Below the pieces are notes generated by a model. It searched no databases. It was not told the DNA's origin and saw only the letters and a list, made by a program, of their open reading frames with translations. Shown here piece by piece: positions 25,534-34,184 of a stretch of DNA of 64,000 nucleotides. Source of the DNA: Streptomyces sp. HUAS 15-9 (GTDB lineage Bacteria; Actinomycetota; Actinomycetes; Streptomycetales; Streptomycetaceae). Location of the stretch: assembly GCF_025642155.1 (NCBI RefSeq), contig NZ_CP106798.1, forward strand, positions 1 to 64,000, written 5' to 3'. Within the stretch, counting starts at the first letter, position 1. Each line of letters starts with the position of its first letter. The position numbers and the translations under genes were made by a program.

Positions 25534-26103
25534 ATGCGGCACAGCAACGGCATTCGCAGGGCGGCTCTGGCGACGACGGCGGTCACGGCCGTCGCGGCGG
25601 CGGTGACCGGCATCCTGCCCGGCACCGCCATGGCGGTGAGCACCACCACCTCCACCCCGCCGCCCGCCTGCCCGGCCTCCGCCCTCCAGGTCAGCGCCTG
25701 GCAGGCCGTCCACCGGCCCGTCGGGACCGGGACCGGGGCGGCAGTCGTGCAGTTCACCAACGTCTCCCGGAGGACGTGCGTCCTGAAGGGCCATCCGACG
25801 GTCGCGGGCGCCGGCAACGGCTCCCCCGCCCACAACACCCCGCTCAAGGTCACCCCCATCGGCAGGGCGGCCACCGTGACGGTCCGGCCGCACGGCAAGG
25901 CGTGGGTGAAGCTGACCTTCGTCCAGGTCCAGGGGGAGGCCGACGGCTACTGCGTGTCGGGCAAGGACCCGGTGACGTATCCGACGATGGTCATCGGGCT
26001 GCCGCACTCCGGGAAGCACCAGGTCGCCCTGAACGACGGGGTGTGGGCCGAGTGCGACAACAAGGTGACCGTCACCCCGGTCTCGGCGGTCAAGCCTTCC
26101 TGA
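25534..26103 (+). CDS. secreted DUF4232 protein
   Basis: 189 residues from ATG 25534 behind GGGGGAC. A signal peptide (about 1-33, LATTAVTAVAAAVTGILPGT) is followed by a DUF4232 domain: CPASALQVSAWQAVHRPVGT, AVVQFTNVSRRTCVLKGHPT, PHGKAWVKLTFVQVQG and YCVSGKDPVTYPTMVIGLP. Four cysteines probably make two disulfides. The family is a common beta-sandwich of exported actinobacterial proteins with no assigned activity. Confidence 0.8.
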   Translation: MRHSNGIRRAALATTAVTAVAAAVTGILPGTAMAVSTTTSTPPPACPASALQVSAWQAVHRPVGTGTGAAVVQFTNVSRRTCVLKGHPTVAGAGNGSPAHNTPLKVTPIGRAATVTVRPHGKAWVKLTFVQVQGEADGYCVSGKDPVTYPTMVIGLPHSGKHQVALNDGVWAECDNKVTVTPVSAVKPS

Positions 26104-26186
26104 CCCCACCGTCCCCACAAATCGAGCAGCCTGCACGACGATCGCAACGCTCTGACCTGCACGTTTACGAGGCGCTGCACATAAGT

Positions 26187-26235
26187 GCAGGTCAGCGACT
26201 CAGCGCACCTTCAGTGCGCTGAGTCGCTGACCTGC
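26187..26235. terminator. 22-bp-arm hairpin after the DUF4232 gene
   Basis: GCAGGTCAGCGACTCAGCGC begins an arm that pairs perfectly with 26214-26235 around CTTCA. Given the adjacent repeats it may be an element end and not only a terminator. Confidence 0.65.
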
Positions 26236-26238
26236 GGT

Positions 26239-26306
26239 GATCAAACTCCGATGACACAAACTCGCGTCGGTCAAAGTCCGATGACAAACGGTCAAGATCC
26301 AGTGGC
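26239..26306 (+). repeat. three tandem GGTCAAA-type repeats
   Basis: GATCAAACTCCGATGACA (26239-26256), GTCAAAGTCCGATGACA (26270-26286) and a weaker GGTCAAGATCCAGTGGCA (26289-26306) recur at ~30-bp and ~20-bp steps. Spaced direct repeats like this mark transposase-binding ends of IS21-like elements or operator arrays. No transposase gene is adjacent. Confidence 0.5.
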
Positions 26307-26329
26307 ACGGGACACTGCCTGTCCCGGGT

Positions 26330-26719
26330 GTGGCGGTTGTTTCCCCTGATCACAGAATCGAACATGCGAACGAGGAAGCGCCGTCGCGGCTCCAGCTGCT
26401 CCACTTCGCCCGCCGCGTCGTGGTCCAGCAGGCGACGGCAGCCCTCGCCCAGCTCGACACCTGGATAGCAGCAGAAGAGCGACGGGAAGCGGAACGCCGC
26501 CGCGGCGAGCAGATGCGTCCGGACCCGCCCGAGTGGCTGATCCAGTACGGACTCAACAAGCAGAACGTCGACGCCGTCCACACCGGCGACTGCTGGGCGG
26601 CCGCGAAGAGCGGACGCTGCCGCCCAGCCACCCGGCAGCAGGCACTCGACGCCCTGCGCCGACAGGTACCGGCATGCATCCACTGCCGACCCGACACCGC
26701 CCTCGGCATCCTCGACTAG
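26330..26719 (+). CDS. DUF6233 family protein
   Basis: Up to 129 residues. The C-terminal part PPEWLIQYGLNKQNVDAVHT, GDCWAAAKSGRCRPATRQQA and PACIHCRPDTALGILD is the signature of DUF6233, a family of short Streptomyces proteins. An N-terminal helix (LQLLHFARRVVVQQATAALA) precedes it. The true start is uncertain because the first ~18 residues do not resemble the family. Its stop overlaps the end of the convergent ku fragment. Function is unknown. Confidence 0.6.
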   Translation: MAVVSPDHRIEHANEEAPSRLQLLHFARRVVVQQATAALAQLDTWIAAEERREAERRRGEQMRPDPPEWLIQYGLNKQNVDAVHTGDCWAAAKSGRCRPATRQQALDALRRQVPACIHCRPDTALGILD

Positions 26720-27541
26720 GCACTGCGCGGCCCGCGCCCAGTCGTCTTCTTCGCGGTCGCCTTGCCGGCCGTGCTCTTCTTCGCGGTGGCCTTCGTGGCC
26801 GGTGTCTTCTTCGCCGCCTTCCTGACGGCGGCCTTCGGGGGCATCTTGTGGACGTTGGCCTCCGTGTCCTCGCCACGGGAGGCCTGCGCCCGGGCCACGG
26901 ACTCCTGCAGCGCGGCCATCAGGTCCACCACCTTGCCCGGCTGGATCTCCGGCTCCGGCACCTGCGGCAGAGGCTTCTCCTCCCGCTTCGCCTCGATCAC
27001 CTTCTCCAGGGCCTCGGTGTAGTGGTCGACGAAGTCCGCGCCCTCCAGCCGGTCGGTGGCCATCCGGTCGATGAGCAGCACGGCCTCATCGACCTCCGCC
27101 TGCGACACCTCCACCGCCGGCGGATACAGCTCCGTCGGGTCGCGGATCTCGTCGGGCCAGCGCATCGCGTGCAGCACCAGCGCGTTCTCCCTCACCCGCA
27201 GCAGTCCCAGCCGCTCCCGGCCGCTCCAGGCGAACTTCGCCACCGCCACCCGCGACGACCGCTCCAACGCCCTGCGCAACAGCTCGTACGGCTTCACCGC
27301 AACCTGCCCGTCCGGCTGCAGGTAATAGCCCTCCCCCACCCTGATCGGGTCGATCGACTCCCACGGCACGAACCCCTGGATCTCGATCGCCTTCGCCGTC
27401 GGCAACGGAAGATTCCGCAGTTCCTCGTCCGAGACCGGGATGACCTGTGTCCTGGTGAGCTCGTAGCCCTTGCCGATCTCGTCCTGGCGGACCTCACGGT
27501 CCTCCAGCTCGCACACCTTCCGCACCCGCACCCGCCCTCCG
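26716..27541 (-). pseudogene. ku: Ku protein, C-terminal part (split gene)
   Basis: The frame GGRVRVRKVCELEDREV, then GKGYELTRTQVIPVSDEEL, LPLPTAKAIEIQGFVPWESI and GYYLQPDG is the body of a bacterial Ku, the end-binding protein of non-homologous end joining. It ends with a Lys/Ala-rich tail (KKTPATKATAKK). The N-terminal 40 residues are not here but at 32791-32912, beyond an inserted element. The two pieces sum to 948 nt, giving a 315-residue Ku when joined directly (ATGGC + CGGAGG reads Ala-Gly-Gly). Confidence 0.9.
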
Positions 27542-27669
27542 TTCTCTGGGGGTTCCGAGACCGTGGTGTGACGTCCTACGGCACTGCTCGTTGGGGCCGT
27601 ACGACAGGTTCTCGGGGGGTGTGGCTCTGCGGCGGATCGTTGCGATCGGCTCGTGGACTAGGGGTACAA

Positions 27670-28833
27670 GTGCGCGCATTTCCTGTACGGATGCCTTCGG
27701 GCGTCCGGTACTGGACCGTGGTGGATGACGATTTTGAGGTCGTAGAGGAAGCTGACCGATTTCTGCGGGAGATTCGGCTGGCGCGAGGGCGGGCGGAGCT
27801 GACGACGAAGGCGTACGCCGAGGGTCTCGTCTTGTTCTTGCGCTGGTGCGTGAGCACGGGGCGGGACTGGCGGACGGCGGCTCGTGAGATGGGGCTGTTC
27901 ATCCTCTGGCTGAGGTGGATGCCCGGCAACGGCGGGCAGCGTCACGTTGTGGTGCCTGGGCCGGGGATCAAGCCGGTCCGCGGGGACAGCCGGATCAACA
28001 AAGTGCTCACAGCAGTGCGGATGTTCCTGGTCCACGCGGTCATCAACAAGGCCGTGGCAGCCTCGGTGTTGGAGCAGATCTACGAACTGAGCGACAACCA
28101 CGACCTGCCCTTGGCAGCCCGGGGTGAGAGCGGCGCAATGCGCCACCGCCTGCGAGCCCACCATCGGCTCCAGGAGCCCGAGACCGCGGTCGACCGGGCC
28201 AGCGATGAGGAGGTCATTGCGATGTTCCTCGCCTGCCGCTCGGCGCGCGACCGGCTGATCATGCTCCTGCTCTCCCGTGTCGGACTGCGTCCAGGTCAGG
28301 TCGCGGGCCTTCGTCGCTGTGATCCTCACTTGCTGATGGACTCGCGGTCACTGGGGTGCCACGTCGAAGGCACCCATGTGCATGTCGTCCGGCGACAGAA
28401 CGAGAACAACGCATGGTCGAAGTCGAAGAAGTCGTGGGTGATGCCCGTGGATTTCCTGGTCGTGCAGGCATTCGACCAGTACGCGCTGGAACGCCACGAG
28501 CATCTGGGTTCCGACGGCAGCGACTTTCTGCTCGTCAACCTCTTCCGGCCCCCGCTAGGTGCACCGGTCTCTGCGGACGCAATCGGGGAGTTGTGCGAGT
28601 CGTTGTCCCGGCGGGCGGGGCTCGGCCGCCGGGTGGGACCTCGGATGTGTCGGCACGCGATGGCCAGCAATGTTGTCGACGCCGGCGGCAAGTTGGACGA
28701 GGTGCAGATGCTCCTGGGGCACAAGCATCCCGAGTCCGCGCGGCCCTACTTGCATCCGGCGGCGTCACGGCTGCGTGAGGCGGTCAACCGCGTTCCCTCG
28801 CCGCGGGAGCTGGGCGGGGAGGGAACCCGATGA
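27670..28833 (+). CDS. tnpA: tyrosine recombinase, TnpA-like
   Basis: 387 residues from GTG 27670; ATG 27691 is an alternative. The N-terminal SAM-like DNA-binding domain (ELTTKAYAEGLVLFLRWCVS) is followed by the catalytic domain: Arg in SRVGLRPGQVAGLR, the box PRMCRHAMASNVVDAG, LLGHKHPESARPYLHP with the nucleophile Tyr. The first His of the HxxR box is replaced by Arg. It overlaps the next gene by four bases. The reading frame extends upstream over the ku fragment, but that part is not coding. Confidence 0.85.
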   Translation: MRAFPVRMPSGVRYWTVVDDDFEVVEEADRFLREIRLARGRAELTTKAYAEGLVLFLRWCVSTGRDWRTAAREMGLFILWLRWMPGNGGQRHVVVPGPGIKPVRGDSRINKVLTAVRMFLVHAVINKAVAASVLEQIYELSDNHDLPLAARGESGAMRHRLRAHHRLQEPETAVDRASDEEVIAMFLACRSARDRLIMLLLSRVGLRPGQVAGLRRCDPHLLMDSRSLGCHVEGTHVHVVRRQNENNAWSKSKKSWVMPVDFLVVQAFDQYALERHEHLGSDGSDFLLVNLFRPPLGAPVSADAIGELCESLSRRAGLGRRVGPRMCRHAMASNVVDAGGKLDEVQMLLGHKHPESARPYLHPAASRLREAVNRVPSPRELGGEGTR

Positions 28834-31322
28834 CGGTGACCGCTGCTCCACTCCGGCTCGCAGCGCGCCTTGAGGAGGACGACGGCACGGCTTCGGCGTT
28901 GCGAGCTGCGGTGGATCAGGAATTTCTGGACCTGCTGGGCTGGTCGGATGAGGTCCGGATGTTGTTCTTCCCTTACGACCATCACCTGCTTGGCATGCCG
29001 ATGTGCAGGGTGAAGGGCTGTCCACAGGCCAGTGTCGCCCGGCAACTGTGTGAAGGGTGCCGGCTGCGGTGGAGGCAGGCAGGGAAGCCTGGCGTGGATC
29101 AGTTCGTGGAGACGGCTCGCCCCGGTACGCGCCGGACCGGGGTCGCGGACTGCTCGGTGGAGGGATGCCCGCGGCCGTTCCGGTCGTGGAGAAATCCGGT
29201 CTGCTCGACCCACTTCGCCCAGCTCACCCGGCTTCAGGTGACGTTGGAGGAGTTCCTCGTGCGTGACGACGTTGTCCCCTTGCCGGCCTTCGGGCACTGC
29301 GAGGTCGTGGCCTGCCACCGCAAGCGAGACGGCAGTTCCCCGTACTGTCATGGCCATCGTGTCCGTTGGTCGTGGGCCGTCAAACGCGGACTGAGCAGAG
29401 ACGATGAAGCGCGGTGGCGGCGTACTACCGCGCCTGTCTCGGCGAACAACGAGGTCAGCCTGCGCGGACTGGCCGAGCGGCTGGTCGCGGAAATCCTCTA
29501 CGGCATCCAGGCCCGTACCCGCGAGGGCCTGCACACGACGCAGCCCGTACTCCGGACGCTTACCAATCGGCTGCGCGAGCTCGAACTGCCCTCGCTGGCC
29601 GCAGTGGACCTAGACCAGGTATCCCGCGGCGAACGGGGATTCTGCAGCAGCCTGGTCACCCATGTCGGCCGCTTCGGGCTCACCCCAGAGGGCGAACGGG
29701 CCAAGGACGTGTGGAACGGCGCCGTCTTCGGCCATGCCGGCTATCTGCGTTTCACCGCGATCCACCAGCCATGGCTCCGCGGTGCCGCAAAGAAATGGGC
29801 GTTCTTCTCGCTGCCGCAGCGCCGCGGCAAGGCCATCGCCACGTGCCAGGACATTCTCAGCGCGTTCGCGCTCCTCTCCGAGAGCCTTCGGCTGCAGCGC
29901 GAGGACGGCGGCAATGACATTCGATCCCTGGGCCGCAGGGACATCACCGCCTTCACCAACCGGCTGAGCTACCTGCGCCACACCGGCGTCATCTCGGCCC
30001 GCAGAACGGTGGTCGTCAGCCGCTGCGTGCGCAGCAACCTGGCCCGGATGCGCTCATTGGGCCTGACCCGACCCGGCGAGCCGCTACACGGTCTGCCGGA
30101 CGACTTCGCTCTCCTGGCCGAGGACGTCCCCGACGACCCCGAGGACACCGAAGCAGGCAAAGACCTCCCAGCCGAGGTCATGCGGCAAATCTGCGAGTAC
30201 CTGCCCTCCCTCGCCGGCACGAAGCGGAACGGCAACGAGAACCGGGTGGCCACAGAATTACTGATCGACACCGGCAGGCGGCCCATGGAGATCTGCCAAC
30301 TGCGGTGGGACTGCCTTAAGCAGGACACCGACGGCCAGAACGTCCTGATCTACGACAACTACAAGGCCGGCCGCAAAGGACGCCGACTGCCGATCTCCCA
30401 GGCCACCGCAGGAGTGATCACCAGGCAGCAGGAACTGATCCGCGCCGACTTCCCCCTGACCCCCACCGCTGAGCTGATGCTCCTGCCGACACGGGTAGGC
30501 AACCCCCACGGCCGCAAGCCACTCGCGTCCGGCTGGCTGGCCAGCCGCCACCGCGAATGGATCCGGTCACTACCCGCGTTCCTGATCCCCACCCGCGTCG
30601 AGATCAACGGGCAGCAGGCCACCAAGATGCTGCCCTTCGACAAATGCAAGATCTTCCTCTACGCCTACCGGCACACCTATTGCCAGCGGCACGCTGACGA
30701 GGGCATCCAGCCCGACGTCCTCCAAAGCCTTATGGACCATCGCCAACTCAGCACTACTCAGCGTTACTACCGTGTCACTGAGCAGCGCAAACGCGAGGCC
30801 GTCGACCGCGTCTCGGCGATGCAGTTCGACCGGCACGGCAACCGCATCTGGCGGCAAGCCAAGGAACTGCTGGACGACGAGTATGCCCGCCGCGCTGTCG
30901 GCGAGGTCCAAGCGCCCTACGGCGTCTGCGTCGAGCCATCCAACGTCGCGGCGGGCGGACACGCCTGCCCCGTCCGATTCCGCTGCGTCGGATGCGACCA
31001 CTTCCGCACCGACGCCTCCTACCTCCCTGACCTGGAGGCATACCTCGCCGACCTGCTGCGAAACCGAGAACGACTGGCCGCGTTCGCCTCCGCCGACGAT
31101 TGGGCAAAAGTCGAGGCCGCACCCTCCGACGAGGAAATCGCCCGGGTCCGTCGTCTTGTGCGGCGTGTCCGAGAGGACCTCGACGTTCTCACCGACGAGG
31201 ACCGCACGCAGATCAAGGAAGCCACCACTGTCCTGCGCCGCAGCCGCCGGCAGATCGTTGCCCTCGGGATGCCCCGCGTCGGACCGCCCATGCCCGACTT
31301 TCGCCCCGGCAGAACAGCATGA
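28830..31322 (+). CDS. tnpB: large tyrosine recombinase, TnpB-like
   Basis: 830 residues from ATG 28830. The N-terminal third has three Cys clusters of zinc-finger type (CRVKGCPQ, CSVEGCPR, CEVVACHRKR, each followed by CxxH or CxxC). The central part is helical. The C-terminal catalytic domain shows Arg in DTGRRPMEICQLRW, the box AYRHTYCQRHADEG, and MDHRQLSTTQRYYRV with the Tyr. A last Cys cluster (CVEPSNV...CPVRFRCVGCDHF) closes the protein. It matches TnpB-type recombinases of Tn554-like elements. Both ends overlap its neighbours, so the three genes are co-translated. Confidence 0.85.
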   Translation: MTVTAAPLRLAARLEEDDGTASALRAAVDQEFLDLLGWSDEVRMLFFPYDHHLLGMPMCRVKGCPQASVARQLCEGCRLRWRQAGKPGVDQFVETARPGTRRTGVADCSVEGCPRPFRSWRNPVCSTHFAQLTRLQVTLEEFLVRDDVVPLPAFGHCEVVACHRKRDGSSPYCHGHRVRWSWAVKRGLSRDDEARWRRTTAPVSANNEVSLRGLAERLVAEILYGIQARTREGLHTTQPVLRTLTNRLRELELPSLAAVDLDQVSRGERGFCSSLVTHVGRFGLTPEGERAKDVWNGAVFGHAGYLRFTAIHQPWLRGAAKKWAFFSLPQRRGKAIATCQDILSAFALLSESLRLQREDGGNDIRSLGRRDITAFTNRLSYLRHTGVISARRTVVVSRCVRSNLARMRSLGLTRPGEPLHGLPDDFALLAEDVPDDPEDTEAGKDLPAEVMRQICEYLPSLAGTKRNGNENRVATELLIDTGRRPMEICQLRWDCLKQDTDGQNVLIYDNYKAGRKGRRLPISQATAGVITRQQELIRADFPLTPTAELMLLPTRVGNPHGRKPLASGWLASRHREWIRSLPAFLIPTRVEINGQQATKMLPFDKCKIFLYAYRHTYCQRHADEGIQPDVLQSLMDHRQLSTTQRYYRVTEQRKREAVDRVSAMQFDRHGNRIWRQAKELLDDEYARRAVGEVQAPYGVCVEPSNVAAGGHACPVRFRCVGCDHFRTDASYLPDLEAYLADLLRNRERLAAFASADDWAKVEAAPSDEEIARVRRLVRRVREDLDVLTDEDRTQIKEATTVLRRSRRQIVALGMPRVGPPMPDFRPGRTA

Positions 31323-31840
31323 CCAACATGAGTGACGGGCGGCGGGCCGACTCGGCCCGCCGCCGGGAGCGCGTTCTCAAGGCCCTCGACACGATGCTGC
31401 GAAGCGACGCCGACATCACCGTTTCGGCTCTCGCCCGTGCGGCTCGAGTGGACCGAACTTTTCTCTACCGGCACCGCGACCTGCTCCAACGTGTCCACGC
31501 GGCCGCGGCCGCCGCCCCTCCCCAGGAGGGGCAGATCGCAGCCGTCAGCCGGGCCTCGCTGCAGGCCGACCTGGCCAACGCGCTGGAACGGAACAAACGC
31601 CTTGCCGCGCGGGTCCAGCAGTTGGAGAAGCGCCTCTCCCAGGCCCTCGGGGAGGCGGCCTGGGCCGAGTCCGGCTTGGGGGCGCCAGCCGATGTCGACC
31701 AGCTCCAGCAACGCATCAAGATGCTGGAGCAGAACCTCGCCGACATCCAAGATCAGCTCGACGAACGTGCCGATGAATTGGAGGCTGCCCGAGCGGCCAA
31801 CCGAGAGCTAACCCGGGCCCTGAACCAGCGCGAAACGTAG
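31319..31840 (+). CDS. tnpC: TnpC-like/DUF6262 coiled-coil protein
   Basis: 173 residues from ATG 31319, overlapping the tnpB stop (ATGA). The N-terminal HTH (RRRERVLKALDTMLRS, then VSALARAARVDRTFLYRH) is TetR-like in the helices but leads into a long coiled coil (VQQLEKRLSQALGEA, then LQQRIKMLEQNLADIQDQLD). In Tn554, TnpC is a small accessory protein that influences frequency and orientation. DUF6262 fits this size and layout. Confidence 0.75.
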   Translation: MTNMSDGRRADSARRRERVLKALDTMLRSDADITVSALARAARVDRTFLYRHRDLLQRVHAAAAAAPPQEGQIAAVSRASLQADLANALERNKRLAARVQQLEKRLSQALGEAAWAESGLGAPADVDQLQQRIKMLEQNLADIQDQLDERADELEAARAANRELTRALNQRET

Positions 31841-31929
31841 GTCTGACGGGCCATGTCCTCGTCGTCTTGACGTGAGCATATGATCGCCAAGCGTGAGCTT
31901 TGCTGCTGTCTGACGCGTTGGGGGGAACG

Positions 31930-32550
31930 GTGCCGGGGAGACATACCGCCCAGGTCCTGAGTGTGGCTGCTGCGATCGCGATGTTGTCCGGGTGCGGAGG
32001 AGCAGATCGGCCAGGGCCGGAGGCCACGACGAAGGTCCCATCGTCGGCTAAGGCCGATGTGGTGCTTGGTAAGGAGCAGTTGTGGGTCGTGCTGCCCGGA
32101 GCAGCCGATGTGCCCCCGGGATGGAAGGCAGCAACTTCATATCGCATAGAGGGCAGCTCGGGTACCGATGGCTTCGTTGCCTTCGGCAGGAAGGCTTACA
32201 GCGCGCCAGATCTCAACGGTCACGTTGGGTTCGGGCTTAGATCGTTCAGGAGCCGCTCACAGGCCGAGGCCGACTACGGCAAGTGGAAGAGGCGTACTGC
32301 CGGCACGCAGCAGGCAGCGGCGCAGATAGACGGTGCGGACACGGCATTCACGGCCGTCTATTGCCTCGGCCGGAGCTACTGCAGCAGCTCAATCCAGATG
32401 CGAGTGGGCTCCGTCAGCGCATACGTGAACATCAACACTGATGGGCCGCCAGCTGCAGATCCGAAGGTGCTCAACTCCGTGGCACGTGCCTTCGTGCTGC
32501 GCATCCACCAGGCAGAGCAAGGCCAGAGGCCCACGGCGAAGGCCGGCTGA
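31930..32550 (+). CDS. passenger lipoprotein of the tyrosine-recombinase element
   Basis: 206 residues from GTG 31930 behind GGGGGAAC. The lipobox is MLSGC (Cys about 26), so the protein should be lipid-anchored outside. The mature part is a soluble domain with WVVLPGAADVPPGWKAATSY, GFVAFGRKAYSAPDLNGHVG, a pair of cysteines (YCLGRSYCS) and RVGSVSAYVNINTD, resembling the sensor-like or PknH-like exported domains of actinobacteria. It lies inside the element but outside the tnpABC operon. Function is unknown. Confidence 0.7.
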   Translation: MPGRHTAQVLSVAAAIAMLSGCGGADRPGPEATTKVPSSAKADVVLGKEQLWVVLPGAADVPPGWKAATSYRIEGSSGTDGFVAFGRKAYSAPDLNGHVGFGLRSFRSRSQAEADYGKWKRRTAGTQQAAAQIDGADTAFTAVYCLGRSYCSSSIQMRVGSVSAYVNINTDGPPAADPKVLNSVARAFVLRIHQAEQGQRPTAKAG

Positions 32551-32790
32551 GGCTGCGGCGGCTGATGAAGGCTTCCGCAGGCTGGGCGCCGGGAGCCGCA
32601 CAAGAGCGCGGCGCTTCACTACACCGATCCGAAAGACGATTGGCTGCCGCGCAGCGGGCGCGGGGGCCCCTCGTTCGCTCGACTCAGCGATGGCGCCACA
32701 CCTGTTGCAACAGATACTGTCGACCGCATCAACGCTGAGCTGCACGAATCGGCGCCACTTGAGAGTCGCAGCACACTCTTCCCCAGAGAA

Positions 32791-32912
32791 GCCATGTCCT
32801 CAACGTGGTACTGGTGGAAGCGCACACTGTGGTCCTCGGTCGCGGACACCACGTGGATGGGAACGGTCACGAGACCGAAGCTGATCGCGCCGCTCCAGAT
32901 CGTCCGGGGCAT
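32791..32912 (-). pseudogene. ku: Ku protein, N-terminal part (split gene)
   Basis: The frame from ATG 32912, behind GGAGG, reads MPRTIWSGAISFGLVTVPIH and ends HQYHVEDMA where the element begins. This is the exact N terminus of bacterial Ku. It continues without gap into the fragment at 26716-27541 once the element is removed. Confidence 0.9.
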
Positions 32913-33102
32913 GGCAGAACCTCCGCAGAACACCCCGAGCACACCCAGCCTAGAAGCCACGCCAGCACCGGTCACCCGAGAGCAGGGTCTCCTATGCGAA
33001 GGGCCGCCAGCTTCAATGGACTGCCCTGTTCTCCTCGGCTGTCTCCCGCTTCGCACTGGCCAGGGCCAGCCTAGAAGCAGACCAGCGCCAGCCCGCCGCC
33101 GG

Positions 33103-33449
33103 TTACTGCCGCCGCAGGCACCCTCGTGGTACCTGACCGCCGGGAACCACCTGCCATAGGTGACCGCCGCCGCACTCGTGGTAGGCCGACCAGCCGCCCC
33201 GCCCGACAGCCGCCACGCAGGACGTGACCACCTCGCCCCGGCGCAGGTACCGGAGAACCGGCGAACGCGTCGTGGCTACCGCCCCCTCATTCCACCGGGG
33301 CCGGCGCACCGCCACCGTGGTGACGGCCCGCCACTTCGCGGCACAAGGACGTACGGCGGAAGGGACATGGCTGACGCCGACGCCGGACCGACAAGCCCGG
33401 ACGCCAGCATGGCCACCGTGGCCGCCGCGGTGAACAAGTAACGGATCAT
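33103..33449 (-). pseudogene. small secreted protein with a frameshift
   Basis: ATG 33449 opens a signal peptide (IRYLFTAAATVAMLASGLVG, then PASASA). The downstream frame that looks coding is different: PCAAKWRAVTTVAVR, then TSCVAAVGRGGWSAYHECGG and LWQVVPGGQVPRGCL. The shift must lie between about 33320 and 33370. The mature protein would be about 80 residues with four or more cysteines. If the shift is an assembly error, the gene is a normal small exported protein. Confidence 0.45.
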
Positions 33450-33567
33450 GAACGGCCAACGCCCGCCCCACCGGCCAGCGTCACGGACACCAGGCGGAGA
33501 TCACCCACCCGAGGCACAACAGCACACGCCGCGGGCCGGCCAACGTGCACGAGCGACTCCCAGAGCG

Positions 33568-34026
33568 TCAGACAGCCTGATCCGGTTCGGCCTCGCGCAG
33601 GGCACGCGCCGCACGGTCACAGGCGCGAGCCAGCTGCTCGCGGAAGGGATAGATCCGCGCGGACCCTGCGCCGGTACGCAGTGCAGCCAGGGCTTCCACC
33701 CACTCGACGGCGTCCGTGGGCAGTGTGTACGGCTCGCCGCTCAGTCGTACGGCAAGACGGGGCGCGGTCGGGACCGGGACGGTGCGCACGACGGTACGCT
33801 CCACCACTTCCCGGACGGGCTCGGCGGACCGCCCGCCGGCCGCCACCGGTCGGCCCGCGCGGCGGTCGGCACTGCGCACCTCCCATGCCCGGGACCGGTG
33901 CGCAGGCGGGCAATAGACCGGTGGCCGACCCCTGCCCGTGTAGTCGATGGGCGCACCGCACCAGGCGCAGGTGCGCTGCACAAGCCGCTCTTGTGCGTCC
34001 GGACTGCGGTCCGCCTTTTTCGTCAC
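33568..34026 (-). CDS. zinc-ribbon-type small regulator-like protein, unknown
   Basis: 152 residues from GTG 34026. The motif CAWCGAPIDYTGRGRPPVYC followed by AHRSRAWEVRSADRR is a zinc-finger-like start seen in many actinobacterial accessory-region proteins. A helical C-terminal half follows (VEWVEALAALRTGAGSARIY). It is encoded just downstream of the 299-residue protein on the same strand but separated by ~160 bases. Role unknown; DNA binding is plausible. Confidence 0.6.
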   Translation of the reverse strand: MTKKADRSPDAQERLVQRTCAWCGAPIDYTGRGRPPVYCPPAHRSRAWEVRSADRRAGRPVAAGGRSAEPVREVVERTVVRTVPVPTAPRLAVRLSGEPYTLPTDAVEWVEALAALRTGAGSARIYPFREQLARACDRAARALREAEPDQAV

Positions 34027-34184
34027 AAACGTAAATCTACTACCTGCACAAATGCCGAGTTGGGCAGGGGGACGGTGGGGCCGACCGCAGCCCCAACCGT
34101 GACCGGCCACGTTGCCTGCAGCGGGCGGCGCTTGTGTGTGCGGCCGTGCCAGAGGCCCCGCGCGACCTCGCTCCAGCCCAGACG

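Larger units (their letters stand above)
27542..32790 (+). mobile_element. tyrosine-recombinase transposon (Tn554-like) inserted in ku
   Basis: The element begins TTCTCTGGGG (27542-27551) and ends CCCCAGAGAA (32781-32790), a perfect 10-bp inverted repeat. It carries two tyrosine recombinases, a TnpC-like protein and a lipoprotein. Deleting exactly 27542-32790 rejoins ku in frame with no extra or missing base, so no target duplication was made. This agrees with Tn554-type TnpA/TnpB/TnpC transposition. Length 5,249 bp. Confidence 0.85.

Noticed and set aside
24727..26136. A 469-residue minus-strand protein
   Set aside because: Only the part from about 25395 has a signal peptide and nuclease domain; the upstream part is the shadow of the DUF4232 gene.
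26533..28833. A single 766-residue fusion protein
   Set aside because: The first half is an antisense shadow of ku; only the part from about 27670 matches a tyrosine recombinase.
32619..33056. A separate small Ku-like protein
   Set aside because: Only residues encoded by 32791-32912 are Ku; the rest is the transposon end, and the piece continues exactly into the other ku fragment.
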